Source: Sodiomyces alkalinus F11 (lineage: Eukaryota > Ascomycota > Sordariomycetes > Glomerellales > Plectosphaerellaceae). From it: 64,000 bases of DNA. The stretch lies in contig NW_021167091.1 of NCBI RefSeq assembly GCF_003711515.1, positions 268,340-332,339 on the forward strand, read 5' to 3'. The notes beneath the pieces are model-generated. The model searched no databases, was not told the DNA's origin, and worked only from the letters and a program-made list of their open reading frames with translations. The stretch's first letter is position 1; each line of letters starts with the position of its first letter. The position numbers and the translations under genes are program-made. Below, piece by piece: positions 44,991 to 57,150 of this stretch.

Positions 44991-47286
44991 TATAGGAATT
45001 TAATATAACCTTCGGGAAATTATAAAAGTATAGTAAGATATAGCAAGATATAGTAAGAAATAGTACGAAATTCTTAGTATATATATAGCTAACCTAGAAA
45101 CTTAGAATTTAAAGCTTCTAACTATTTATTTCGATAAGATACGTAATATGTGATACGTTAGTTTAATTACTTCTAGTTATTATATATTAGAGTTAAGTCG
45201 ATATAATAGATAAAGGGCCTAGAAGAGAAGAAATAATATTAGAAATAAAGAAGAAAGGAGGAGTAGAAGAGTCGAAGATTAAGGTAAGGTAGGTACACTA
45301 AATTATTTTATAGATTTAAGGTAAAATTAGGAATTAAGGAATATAATATTTCTTATCCTATACAATAAAGCTATATAGTATTCTTATCGCCTTTAAGCTA
45401 TATCGCCGAGTATACTCCGTTCCTATAAAGCTAAACCTTAGTCCTAAACCTAGACTATAACCTAGACCGCTGCTATAAACCGTTAATTAATATGTAGTAA
45501 TACCTAAGATAACCTCTAAACTCTATCTATACTAATCTTCCCACTATACTAGCTAAGATAATCGTGTCCTATATATATACCCTAACACCTCAAAAACCTT
45601 TTCCGACCTAGCCTCTCTTCCTAAGTAAGAGTAATACTATCGTCGTTATTATCACTATTCCCTAGCTTCGTAGTATTAACGCTAATACTCTTAAAAAACA
45701 CCTCGTTCGGCTTCTATGTATTATTATTATCGTTAGCAGTAAAGATCTCGGTTATCTTATATTTCCGAGCCTTAGGCTATCTAGGCCTATTCGCGATATC
45801 CTTAATAATAGTAATTCGGTACTTACGCTAGCACTTAGCTATACCTATATTAATAAATCTTTCTAGTACCCAGGTATAATCGTGTTTTTTACCGCTAATA
45901 GGTTAATTAACCTTAATCTTCTATTCCTAGATTAGGTAGGCCTAAGCTACACGGTATAGCTTATAATGAATAATAGTATACTACGCTTTAACCGTATCTA
46001 TTAACCGAGAGATATTAATCTAATCCTTCGTCTATACGAATATAGCCTCGAACTAATCAGGGCTATACTACTCTATAAGACTATACCGTAGTATTTCCGA
46101 GGAGGCCTTAAATTTGCCTAGTTCGTTGTCTATTAATATTCTTATATACTCCTATAGTAATATATTAGCACCTAAGGTAAAGTATAATAGGATAGCGGGA
46201 AATATAATATATAATCAGATTAGTAATAGAGCGACTTTTCTATATATTAATATTATCTTTAAACCTCTTCTCCGTAAGGGTAAAAGCCTAAAATCTAGTC
46301 TTACCCTTTTCTACAAAGCTTTTAAAATACTACTCGATAAGAATATATATAGCTTACTTACCGAAGTATATAAGGAATAGCTTTCTTATAGCCCGCTTAA
46401 AGGCCTTAAAATATCCTCGTAGCTCCTTACCCTATTCCGCTTTAGTCTTTATAATATAGACCCTTTTATTTTATCTTATTACTATCACTAAAATATTACT
46501 ACCCTTAGGCTTAGTAAAGTATTAGCAGAAGAGCGTATTATAACCGAGATACGGGTACTTACTATATTCTTTTCGAAGTAGCGGTTAAAACTCTAATTAT
46601 CCAGAATATTAACGTTGTTGCCTATAAGCGGATTATCTAAGTCTATATTAAAAGGGTCTCCGTTAGCCTATCTAGTCCCCCCAATACCCTTACCGCCTTA
46701 TAGAGTAGTCGTGTCTCCCTATAAGTTAAGGACTAGCGAACCCTGCGTAGCGCTAACTATATTAACGAAAATAAGGTAAACAGAATAGTAAAGTTAGAGT
46801 CTTAGTGAATTAGAATATAGATAGAATAAAATAGGTATAGCCCCTAAGCCGATTAAAGTTAAAGTTTAAATACACTAACATGATAAACGGGGTATAATTA
46901 AGGTAGAATAATAGGTTATAGAGTATATATTAAGGAGGGATTAGAGGAGAGGACAATATAGAGATTAAAGAAGGAGGTAGTTATACTATCCAGCTAATAG
47001 AGTTATAGTATTATAATATAGTTAATATTAGGGGGCAGGTCCGATATACGCCGGTATAAATATCAGTAAGTTATATAATACTAACTATCGCCGCGTATTA
47101 TAACGCACTAATACTACGCGGCCACTACTAAGGTACCTTATCTTAATTAAACGTCTCTAATAATAATGTCGTTAATTTAACGTCTTCTTTAATAGCTTTT
47201 TACGATAAAGAGTAGTAATACCGCGGTTTCGAAACCTTCCTCTAATACCGCTAGACCGTTAAAGTTATAGGCCTACCTCTTATAAT

Positions 47287-50200
47287 ATGAATAAATCGAA
47301 TATCCCCGATATCCCGGATATTAACGACCTCTAACTCCCTTAATTAAACCCCCCTCCTCCACGGTATATAATAGAAAAGCCGCCGTCTATACCAACTAAA
47401 TATGAATCGTCGAATAATAGAGTCGTCTCCTAGTTAAACGAGTAAGCCGCTATAGGTCCTAGCGATACAGAAACGGTCGGTAAATTTAAGACAGGCCCAG
47501 ATAACACGATAAATATTAACGGCGCCGGCGATATTAGTTCTAAAACTCTTCTAGATAATAGGAATAATAGCATAGATACTTTAAAGATAGTATAACACGT
47601 ATAGGATACTACTAAGATAGATCTTATCTAAGATAGCCCGGACTCTATATTATAGCTAGAGTACGAAAATACACCCGAAGAGCCCGCTATAGTTTCTATA
47701 ATACCCATTAATATCGAAGATAACTTTAACGATAATACCAATAATTAGTCTTTTATTAATAATAGTAATCCAGATTTTCTAGAACCTAGTATTCCTACGT
47801 AAGAGTCTATCACGGTTAATAAGATCTATAACTCCGGGTCTAGTTAATATATACTACCCCCCGATCTTACTAAGGAAGTACGCTATAATATAAAACCCTT
47901 TATAATATCCTTAATAGCATTTAAGTTTTCTATTCTCCTTATAGAGTTTAATTTATCTAGGGTAGTATAGTCCTTTCTCTATAAAATACTACGAACTTTA
48001 CCGGCTAAAAAGCTACGTTAATTACTAGAAAAGAAGGATAGTCTTCTATATACTTTCCGGGCTTAGGTTCCTTAATATATAGTTCGGAAGATATTAGTAA
48101 AGCTTAACCCTCGAAAACTACCTTCGCGTGCCTAAGCTATCGAAGAGGTTATATTATTCAATATTAGACACTATCTCGAGATATTTCTATGTTTACTAAT
48201 CCTATCCTCTTTTTACTATTCCGGCCTTACTAAGCTAAATCACCCTAACACAACATAGAATAAGTCCGAGATATAGGATACCCGTGTCTAGGGCGAATCT
48301 CTTAGGATAATATCTAGACGTTTTCTTTATTTTACCGACGGCTCCCCTATTTTTCCCTTAGACTTTATCCGGTATCGATATCTTTTACTATACTACGCTA
48401 ATAGTTCTTATTCTATAACTTCTTACTATATAGGTCGTATAGTTTAGTATGGCCTGGATTATTCTAGGGATTCGTAAGGCGCGATACTAACTAAGGTAGT
48501 AATTATTTCCCTAGTATAGCTAAGAAATAGTCTGTATTCTTTTATATCTACGTTAACGGCGGCGGCTATAGATTTATTCCTATTACTATAGTTCCCCTCT
48601 TATATCCTAGACCCACTATTATAGGAGCTTATCCTTACTAAGAATAGTAAAATTACCCTGCCCGTTTCTTAGCTACTAAAGAGGGTTAACGTATTCCTCT
48701 GGTATATATTTAACGTAATAGATAAAAGCACTTACTATATCCTAAATACCAACTAGTATATTATCTATGAACGACTGGTTATAGGTCGTGGCACTAAGTA
48801 AGGTCGTAATAATAGATTATCTAGAACTAAGGAAGGAAGAAGGAAAAAGGAGAAAAGTCTATAGCGCTAGACTAGCTATAAGGTAGCGATGACTTAGCGA
48901 TATAGGTCCGTTAACTAAGCGCGTAGTTAGGAAGATCCGGAGTATAGCCGGATCCTCTATATCGGGGTTAACCCGTAATATTATCCGATATTTACTAGAT
49001 AGAGATAGCGACCGTGAACTCCCCTTATAACGGCCTTTAATAATTTTAAATCCTTACCCGGGTAAGCTTAAGCTATTAATATATAGGTAAGGCTAGTTTA
49101 CCGAACGATTTAACGGCTTGGATATAATCTCCTTACTATAAAAACTCTTTAGTACTAAGTTTAGGCTTTATAGGAATATATACCGCTTTATTCTCTATAT
49201 CTACGGACTCCCTGCTTTCCTTCCCGATTATATTAGCTTAAGGAGATTAAGTATTTTCCCGATTACCCTAACACTATTTAGATCCGACTATATATAGATT
49301 TTCTCGAGCCTTATATAGCTAGGTCACCTTAATAAAGGTTATAACTTTACGATTCGTGGCGTAAGGAAATTTATTTATACCTTCCCCCTTTACTTCCTAG
49401 GAGATATAAAGCAGTAATAAGAGATATCTAGTTATTTATCCTAGCGGGTAAATAAACTATACCGCGAGTACCTAATATCCGATAAGACTCGTTAAGATCT
49501 TAACTTCGATATTACTAAAAATAGCGGCTACGTAGTTCGTGAAAAGGCAGAAGCAGAGCTAGTTATAAGAAAAAGACTAACTCTAAAGTTAGTTAGTCTC
49601 CTTAAAGATAATACACTACTTCGGTTAACGTATTCCTTTTCTCCTATACTAGACCCTTACCGTACCCGTGTTCCCGATACCGCCTATTTAGAGTTTATAA
49701 GCCTTATTAAACCTACCTATAGGATTTTAGTCGATTATATTATTCTTCCGAAATTTTACGAAGACTTTATCCGAGCTTTCTAGTATATCCTTTTACTACT
49801 AGGATTCCGAAGAATCTAGTCCCCCCTTATATATATAGATTCCTAGTGTATAATAGAGGCGAGTATAGTATCAATTCTTATACCCGTGGTTCTTCGATAC
49901 TAGTTAAATATTTAGCCTATATCTCCTAGTTTTACTAAGGCTATTCGTTCCGAAGCTTCTAATTTTCTTAGAAGTATAAATATTCACGATAATATAACTG
50001 CTACCGATCTTATTATTATAGCGTTCTAGAATATTACTTCTTTTAATCTCTAGGTTATAGGACGCTATCCACTATAAGTCCTTAAGCAGGAGTTTAATAA
50101 TATTATTCAGAGAGGTCGAAAATTAATCTAGTTAATTTTCTAGTCGGTAGTAAGATATATTTATAGTCGGCCGGGATAAAAGCGATAGGCAGGATAAAAG

Positions 50201-51500
50201 ACTTAAGGCCTTACCTAATCTGCCCTTCAATTAGTAAATAACCTAGGCCTCTGTTATAGTATAATAAGCCTCTAAGGAATAGATAATACGTGCTATAGCT
50301 TACTAAACCCGCGGACCGGGGTTATAGCTTTATATACTAATACTATATTATTGTACTATTATAGATAGTATAATATTATAAATAGGAATAGCCGATAATA
50401 TATTATAAGTTAGCGGAGTAACTAGAATATTAAATTTCACTATATAGGTAGAGGATATAGTAATTAATATCTCAAGACTACTAGCGTCGTCTAAAGCACT
50501 TATATTCTAGAAGATAAAGGGCCTTCCGAATATCTATATCGGGCTATATTTCTATCAGGTACAGAAATAGTATCACTTTTACTATCGAGTCTTTACCTTT
50601 CTCGGAGAAGATAAGTATAAAGAGTATAAGAATAATATCACGAAAATAAACTATAGGAATATAGCCTTAGTCCTATTATATTATAAGCGTTTAAGAAAAA
50701 CTACCCTTCTTAGCCTATCCGGCTCCTTTAAGTTTAACTATCCGATAGTATACTCTGCGTTTATATATTTCCGAATTAACTATACTATACTTACTTCCAG
50801 GATTAATAATAAAATACAGATTAGTATTATAGAGGAAGAAGACAATAATATACCTACTTTCGATATCGTGGAAGACCTATCATATATTAAGCCTTAGTGT
50901 TTTAGTAGTCTTTAGTATAAAAAAGTATAAAGCTAAATATACCCTCTTCTTTAATAATTTTCCTAAGCTAGTAAATAAATTCTAGCGATTTTAATATACT
51001 CTTATCTCGACTACATTAGTAGGACTATAATCTTAAGAATCTTATACACGGAAGTCGTGACGCCCTAAGATAGTTCTCGAAGATTAGCTTTATATCTAGA
51101 GACCGGCGAGCTTACTATTTCTTAGTAAATAACTTTATTTATATCCGAGACTAATAACTAATCCGTGTTAACGGTATCTTCGTATATGAATTCACCGCTA
51201 CTTTCCGAGTTTTCCTTATCGTTACGGCCACGATAAGCCTAGTAACCTAAGATTTAATCCTATAATACCCGATATACGCTCTTATAGAGTAAAAGATTAT
51301 TATCGGCTTACCCTCCCTATAAGAAGCTAAGAAGTAGGTTATATTAAGAGTAGCTAAAACGCTGCTTTACTGCCCCCACAATATATATCTCGTGTGGCTA
51401 GGGAATACTATAATACAGCCTTAATTTTATTAAATACTCTATAGGTATTTCGTGGATATTATATCTTATAGAATAGCTTATAAACCGTTAATACTATACT
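47287..51500 (+). pseudogene. Large degraded transposase-like gene (possibly Tnp2/Plavaka-like)
   Basis: A plus-strand frame with RIP-type stops can be followed from about 47,300 to 50,300, interrupted once by a solo LTR. The N-terminal part is acidic and Asn/Ser-rich (NINGAGDISSKTLLDNRNN), followed by FTDGSPIFPLDFIRYRYL near 48,330. After the LTR come ERFNGLDIISL (49,105), YGLPAFLPDYISL (49,205), LGHLNKGYNFTIRGVRKF (49,320) and FPLYFLGDIKQ (49,385), then KTR.DLNFDITKN (49,485). This succession, ending in a FLGD-x-xQQ box, resembles large transposase-like proteins common in fungal genomes. The Tnp2/Plavaka assignment is from memory and uncertain. A C-terminal part continues to about 51,500. 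No terminal inverted repeats were found. Confidence 0.45.
48766..48980. repeat. Solo LTR of the Gypsy chromovirus
   Basis: A 215-bp copy of the LTR found at 6,606-6,820 and 19,957-20,171, with no element body next to it. It is flanked by a perfect 5-bp TSD, TTATC, at 48,761-48,765 and 48,981-48,985. It probably arose when the two LTRs of a full element recombined. The surrounding frame resumes after it. Confidence 0.93.
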
Positions 51501-51525
51501 AAATATCTTATCCAAAGAATTCAGA

Positions 51526-51539
51526 TTTTTTTTTTTTTT
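51526..51539 (+). repeat. Poly-T tract (14 T)
   Basis: A run of T that ends the coding-like sequence to its left. It could be the reversed poly-A of an inserted LINE or SINE, but no element body was recognised beside it. Confidence 0.6.
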
Positions 51540-51540
51540 A

Positions 51541-53989
51541 CATATTATTAGATTATAAGTAAGTCGGTGAAATACAAGCCTTAGAAGCCCCGACGCGCGA
51601 CGCGATTACCTACCTCGATTATAATATCACTCTCGAAGTTGGAATTTAGCTTCGATATCTACCCATCCCTCCCTCTATAATCCAACCTTTCCTTTATACT
51701 CCCACCCTTATGATCCAAATCTCCTTATAAAAATAGCCACTCTAATCTTTCTACTATATATACCCTAAACTATCTTTTTATTATACCTTACCTAATAAAT
51801 TATTTCTTAGTATCAGAATTGTCACTATACCGGCTTCTCTAAACGCTAAACGCTGTAGTTAAGTGAGGTTACCGCTTAACGTATTAGTAGGCTAGCTACC
51901 CTTTAATAATATCTTACGAGCTTCTAAGCTTTTACTATCGCATTACCGGCTATCGCTCGAATACGTTAGTAGACTTATCTACTAATAGTATCTTACTAGC
52001 TTACTAAAGGATCCTAGAAGCTTTTACCACTACTACTAGAGTACGTAGTAGACTTCTAGTTTACCTACTAGTATCTCTCTAGCTCCCAGCTAATCTACCT
52101 TACTCTTATTTTCACCGTATATATATAATATCACTAGGGTAGTAAGAACCTTTGGGGTCGTTATACCGCTCGAGTACGTTAGTGGACTTATCTGCTAATA
52201 GTGTCTTACTAGCCCCTAGCTAATCTATACTACCTGACCTTACCCTTATTTTCACCATATCTATATAATATTACTAGGCTAGGTAAAAACCTCCGAGGTC
52301 GTTGTACCGCTTAAGTACGTTAGTGGACTTATCCACTAATAGTATCTTATTAGCCCCTCTTAACGCCTGCCTTAACTATACAAAACGGTGAATATATAAA
52401 CCTAGCTAACTTAACGATAGCTTTAAGTTAACTCCTAGGCAGTAAAAACCCAAAAGTCGGTATATTAAGCGCTATACGGCATAGTATCTATTCCTAGTAC
52501 CTAGGCACCTCTTCATATTACTCCAGGATTCTACTTGGTTAATTAATTTTCACTATTCCCTCTCGCGCTCGATAATACTAAGCCTAAACCTTTTACTATA
52601 TAATATAGCGAGGAATTTAAAGTATTTACCCGATAGAAGATGGTACGAAGGTTAATTCCCTATTATAGACTAAGCTTACTATCTTCTATATATATTCTTT
52701 AGTAGTTTAAGATACCGTATATACCTACTCCTAGTCCATACTAGTAACACTAAGGCCTACCTTAAGGTAGATAGCAGTATAGGGTAAGCTCCCGGTCCTC
52801 AAACGTTTCCTAAAAGTTCGTGCAACGTTATATTAGCTAATACGTGAAGCGGTCATATCTACCCGAGGTAGGTACTAACTATAATACAGGACCTAAGGTC
52901 GTATTATGTCTTACCTATAGGCTATAGCCCCTCTACCTTATAAAAGTCCTGTCTATAGATAAAGGATCCCTTAATTAAGTTAATAAAACATAGGAATTCA
53001 CTAACCTAGCACTTAGAAACCAGGATTCAACTCATTCGATATAATATTACTTTAATATCCAACCGCCTTTACTTTTCACTAACCACTATATCTAGGAATT
53101 ATATCGGACATCGTAATAATATAATAGGGAGACTCCTAGGTCGCGATAAGTTAAGATAACGACATAGGGTTAGTTCAAGGTTCAGAATTCACTAGTTATT
53201 ATATCCCGTTATATAGTCGTGTCCGATACGTGCTATATTAAGGTACCTAGGTACCGAATCGTGGTAAAAATACAGTTAGGGAGTAATATTTAAAAGAGTA
53301 GCTTAAAATCGATAGTATAACGCCTCTTAGTAATAAGAATATATTTAATATCTATTATTTAGGACAGTATAAGATCATTAGACGCTATAGCTAATTTAAC
53401 AGAGTAAGGATCTTTAGTAAGCTATTATAACGGATAGTCGAGTCTTGCTTATTAGGTTAGCAGTATACTTATAAAATCAACGGGGGGCAGAATAACAATA
53501 CAGATATATCAAAAAGAAATATCAATATAGGACAGACTATCAGACTACGCTACTATCTAAGCGAAAACGCTAACTAATTTAGTCACCGTTTAGCAATTTA
53601 CATACTAGCCACAGGGACAGGAGCAATGTTATAACATAGTAAAGGCCTAAAACAGTAAATACCTTAGACACCCTAGATTCTAGTCATTATAGTAATAATA
53701 TATTCAAGTGCGCGGCATAACCAGGGTAGTCCTTATAAAGACAGGCTAAACAATACACTATCTATGCCCCCCCCCCAACCCGAGTAGGTACTTTTCCCCA
53801 CATCTCGAAAATAACTGGCCAGGGATAATAAGGGACCCTGTAGGTAGAAGTACATATATCTATAAAGAAAGCAATGGTATTTTTAAGTACTTCTACCCGT
53901 AGCAAAATTATAATTCCGTCCTTAACACTATTATTTAAATAAAAATCAGAAATCAGTATAACCTCTATCCCTCTTAATAACCTAACATA
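51541..53989. other. Non-coding, RIP-altered stretch
   Basis: No convincing coding frame on either strand. Contents: an imperfect tandem repeat (51,960-52,355), a region of strand-biased mutation (about 52,430-53,960), a C-run (53,768-53,777) and an 11-bp inverted repeat, GGTAGAAGTAC at 53,843-53,853 with GTACTTCTACC at 53,887-53,897. Confidence 0.6.
51960..52355 (+). repeat. Imperfect tandem repeat, about 141-213 bp period
   Basis: The core ACGTTAGTRGACTTATCYRC, followed by TAATAGTRTCTTAYTAGC, occurs at 51,963, 52,176 and 52,317, with a weaker partial copy at about 52,045. The last two intervals share a linker containing TTATTTTCACC and CTCCGAGGTCGTT-like sequence. Differences are mainly C/T and G/A. 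No coding content. Confidence 0.7.
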
Positions 53990-54908
53990 GGCGCTACGGT
54001 ATCGTACGAATAAGAGACTCTAAAAACCGCCTATTAATAGCCTCCTAAGCAGCCTTAATAGCTGCCTTTAGTTCTTCACTGCCTATCTACTATAGCTATA
54101 GATATTAGTGCTTAATCCATATCTTTATCTTAAACTATATATACTCTATAGGAGCGAGGTTAGGGGAGTAGGGGGTAGTTAATTAAGATAATATCGTGGT
54201 CTCGAAGGCACTCCTTAACCTTCCGCGATTTATAGGAGGGCGTACCGTGGTATTAATATATCTTATAAAGCAGTCGCTCTTCTATAAAGCTATTAATCTT
54301 CAGGTAGATAAACTCGACGAATCTATCCCCGTTAACGCCTGTATACTCCTTCGGCTAGATATAATAGGGCCCCTTTATACGCCCTAAAATACAGTCCTAA
54401 AATATCTATCCCTTGGGATTCCTCCGAAGTAGTGGGAAGTCTTCTGGATATTCTATATTATACACCGCTACCCACTACTTCCAGAGCGGATCGTTTATAG
54501 CCTAGGTCTTATTAGCTATAACGATAGGGTTATTAATCTAGTCGTTAGGCGTTAGGAAGAGCTCTAGTATATCGATAGCGAAGGAGAGGCGTTTACGCTT
54601 ATAAACTTCTTCTAGGTTAATACGTTAAGGGCAAATACGACGTAAATACCCGAGATCTTTTATCGTAGACTAGATAGCTATATCGCCGTATAGAGTAAGA
54701 CTAGGTATAAGCTAGCGTAAGTCGCTCTATTTATATATACGGCGTTCTAGGTCTTCGTAAAGCTACTTGTAGAGCCGTTATATAATAGACGTTTAGATCT
54801 TCTTCCTATAAGGGCGTGTCTTAAACCTCCGAGGCGTAAGCTCTTAAGTTTTATAAACGTACTCCACTTAACATATCGTAATCCGCTAGCTAGTAGTCTT
54901 CGAGGCTA
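53990..54908 (-). pseudogene. Tc1/mariner transposase, main part, split by element B
   Basis: Minus-strand degraded DDE transposase. Blocks in order: a DNA-binding part near 54,620-54,850 (LYGDIAI, IKDLGYLRRICP), VYKRKRLSFAIDILELF near 54,560, IVIANKT (from a DET motif, with Asp now Asn) near 54,510, NDPLWK.WVAVYNIEYPEDF near 54,450, KGALLYLAEGVY near 54,370, SYKSRKVKECLRDHDIILI near 54,210, then NLAPIEYI containing the final acidic residue near 54,145. A frameshift of one base lies between IINYP and the SPNLAPIE block. It would have catalysed cut-and-paste transposition. Its N-terminal end appears to continue beyond element B at 59,995 onward. Terminal inverted repeats were not located. Confidence 0.8.
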
Positions 54909-54913
54909 ACTGA
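54909..54913. repeat. Element B target-site duplication, left copy (ACTGA)
   Basis: ACTGA here and ACTAA at 59,990-59,994 flank element B, differing by one G-to-A change of the RIP type. Confidence 0.75.
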
Positions 54914-55271
54914 TATGCCCTGACCAGGCATATATCTAGCCAGCCAGTACTATTAGACCTAGGGATTCTAGGGTTTAGAAAGGCGTAAGGTTTACTATAA
55001 AATATAAGGTGTAATAAAGATATCTTATCTAAGCTAAGGGGGCGCGCCCCGGGGACTTAAGTATTCCACGGGTAAACCGCGTAGAATCCTTGGCTCCTAT
55101 ATATAAGAACCCGGGGGATTCCCCGGTATTCACTAATTATACCCTAGGGAAGCTATAGTATACCCTAAAAATACATATAGCGTACCTTATAGGTGCTATA
55201 GCTTATACTATAGAACCGCTAGGGTACCCTATAGTACGCCCTGGTATTCCTGGTAGAATCTAGAGTGTATT
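54914..55271. repeat. Element B left terminal repeat (358 bp)
   Basis: Starts TATGCCCTGACCAGGCATAT, a near palindrome, and ends GTGTATT. Direct repeat of 59,632-59,989. It shares GATTCTAGGGTTTAGAAAGG with the right repeat of B but not with those of A, showing that repeats are homogenised within an element. Confidence 0.87.
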
Positions 55272-55559
55272 AAATACCCCGGGCGCTAAAGTCCTATATC
55301 CCACTGGCTTTCTCGGGTAACTATAATAGCCTTATCTAAGGCGTGTTACGGTTATACTAGTAAACCGTGGTATAGTTAGAGTTAATAATAGGAAAAAGAA
55401 AAGAGAAAAGTTATTCTTAGGAGGCGGCGCCCTAATAGCGACCGCCGTTTCTACCTTCATGCTAAATACTATAAGGAGTAAAATTAGCGAGCCTTATTTC
55501 CTCCTTACTTACCGTCTTCCTTAGTAAAGCCTTATAGGACCTATTATCTATATAATCTA

Positions 55560-57150
55560 CCCTTATAGCTAGTCTAATATAGTGATTTTATTATTATAGG
55601 CGGGTTATAGCTTAGCTATTAGAATACCCTAATCGTTTAACGGCGTGTGTATAGCTAAAACCGCTTTATCTATAATAAGTTCCGCGGCGTAAGCTTCTAC
55701 TCGGCCTTATCCCCGGCGTAAATCTCTTCTAGGTTAATAGTTACACGGCTACCCTATATATCCTATAACGCGATATAGTATCGGATAATAGAGATAGCTT
55801 TCTCCGTGTTACTAGTTAGTATAGTTATTAACGTATCTTAATATGTAGTAGTAAGCTCGCCGTTAGCGGTAAGAGGGGCGATAGCTATTATTTATCCTAT
55901 ACGCTATATTATAAGTAAGAGCGGTAAATCAGCGGTATTCTATATATTATTCCCGGTAACGCTATCCCTAAGAGTAATAAGTATAAATTTAGCCCCGGGT
56001 ATTAGTAGGGCGATTACTTGTACGCGCTAACGGATAATAGTAACGGTTTAGTCGTCCTTAGTAATAGACTCTTCCGCCGGTTCGATACCTATAAAGCGTA
56101 GGCGGCTAGCTATATTCTTAACTATATCGCGTAAGGCTTTCTCTACGCCCGTTAAGCGGATAACACGTTTAGCTAGCTACTTAGCCGTATCCAATAGCGT
56201 AGCGCGCTTAATAAGCGGCGTAAGGCTTAGTTCTTCCCTAGTACGGACTATAAAAAGAAACTCTTACACGGTTAGTATAATCCTGACCAGCTTTTTACCG
56301 TTTTCGGTAAGGAGCCCGTAAGGAAACTTACGGATTAACTCGTTTATTATATTACCTTACTTAGTATACCAGCCTATATTTTTCTTAAGATCTATATATA
56401 CTATAGTTCTTTAGGCTTCTATAGTAACTATATCGTATACTGCCTTAGATAGGTATACGTGATCCCGAATATAGAGTATAAATCCGAGAACTATTAAGCT
56501 AGCTAGCTTTTTAGGGGCTTTACCCTAGGAAGCGTTAGTAGATAACGGGTCGGTTATAGCGTTCGCGATGTTTATTTTAGCCTTAAGATTAACGAATATA
56601 GTTATTTATTAGCTAAAGCTAATAGCGGGGGAGTCTATATTAGTAAAGCGGGTTAACTATAGCGTTTTAATATATTTTCCCATATAGTTATAGAGGGCGT
56701 TAGTATCTTTTACTATAATGCATTACTTAAATAATATATCGGGCTATTCCCACGAATTAAAAGCCTTATTAACCTTAAGTAAGAATTCAGGCTATAGGAT
56801 ATACTAGGCTATCTCCCGGGCTTCCTCCTTAATAATAGCGCGGTTTACCTTAGGATAGTCCTAGGGAATAAAGACGGTACGGTTAAGGTTACGCGATTCC
56901 GGGCTATTATAACCTTCGTCCTTAGCGTATTTCCGGAACTCCCGGATCTTAGCTTAGTAAGATTCTTTCTAGACGGTAAACCTTATACCGAGTAAGGGGA
57001 GCTTATTTTCTACCTGCTCCTCTCCTCCGTAAAGAGTAATAGTATAGAGGTACCCTTCTTTAGTAAAGCCCGAGCTAACCTTTTAGGGTTCTTAAATGCT
57101 ATATTGAAGTATCTGGGTAATATATGTCCTTAGAGAGTTAGTAAGATATA
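55560..57150 (-). pseudogene. Element B internal ORF, unknown product
   Basis: Counterpart of the element A frame at 32,330-33,990, with the same order of blocks on the minus strand and more stops. The best aligned nucleotide stretch is near 56,300-56,530. I recognise no domain. The conserved position and strand in two separately inserted copies support a real ancestral coding sequence. Confidence 0.45.

Larger units (their letters stand above)
42444..47040 (-). other. RIP-degraded repeats with unassigned coding-like frames
   Basis: CpA and TpG are scarce throughout, so this is old repeat sequence. I found no paired LTRs, no TSDs and no recognisable reverse transcriptase or transposase block. 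Minus-strand coding-like frames lie at about 42,880-45,000 and 45,600-46,740. Examples from the second are TRQANGDPFNIDLDNPL-like residues near 46,660 and FTKPKGSNILVIVIR near 46,510. They might be Gag-like but I cannot assign them. The plus-strand open stretch at 46,114-46,380 is probably accidental. AT-rich short repeats lie near 45,030-45,070. Confidence 0.5.

Noticed and set aside
46114..46380. Plus-strand 88-codon open frame
   Set aside because: The region is RIP-altered, the sequence is Ile/Asn/Tyr/Ser-rich as expected from AT-rich chance frames, and the minus strand has the more protein-like reading.
54196..54387. Plus-strand 63-codon open frame
   Set aside because: It is the antisense of the Tc1/mariner transposase.
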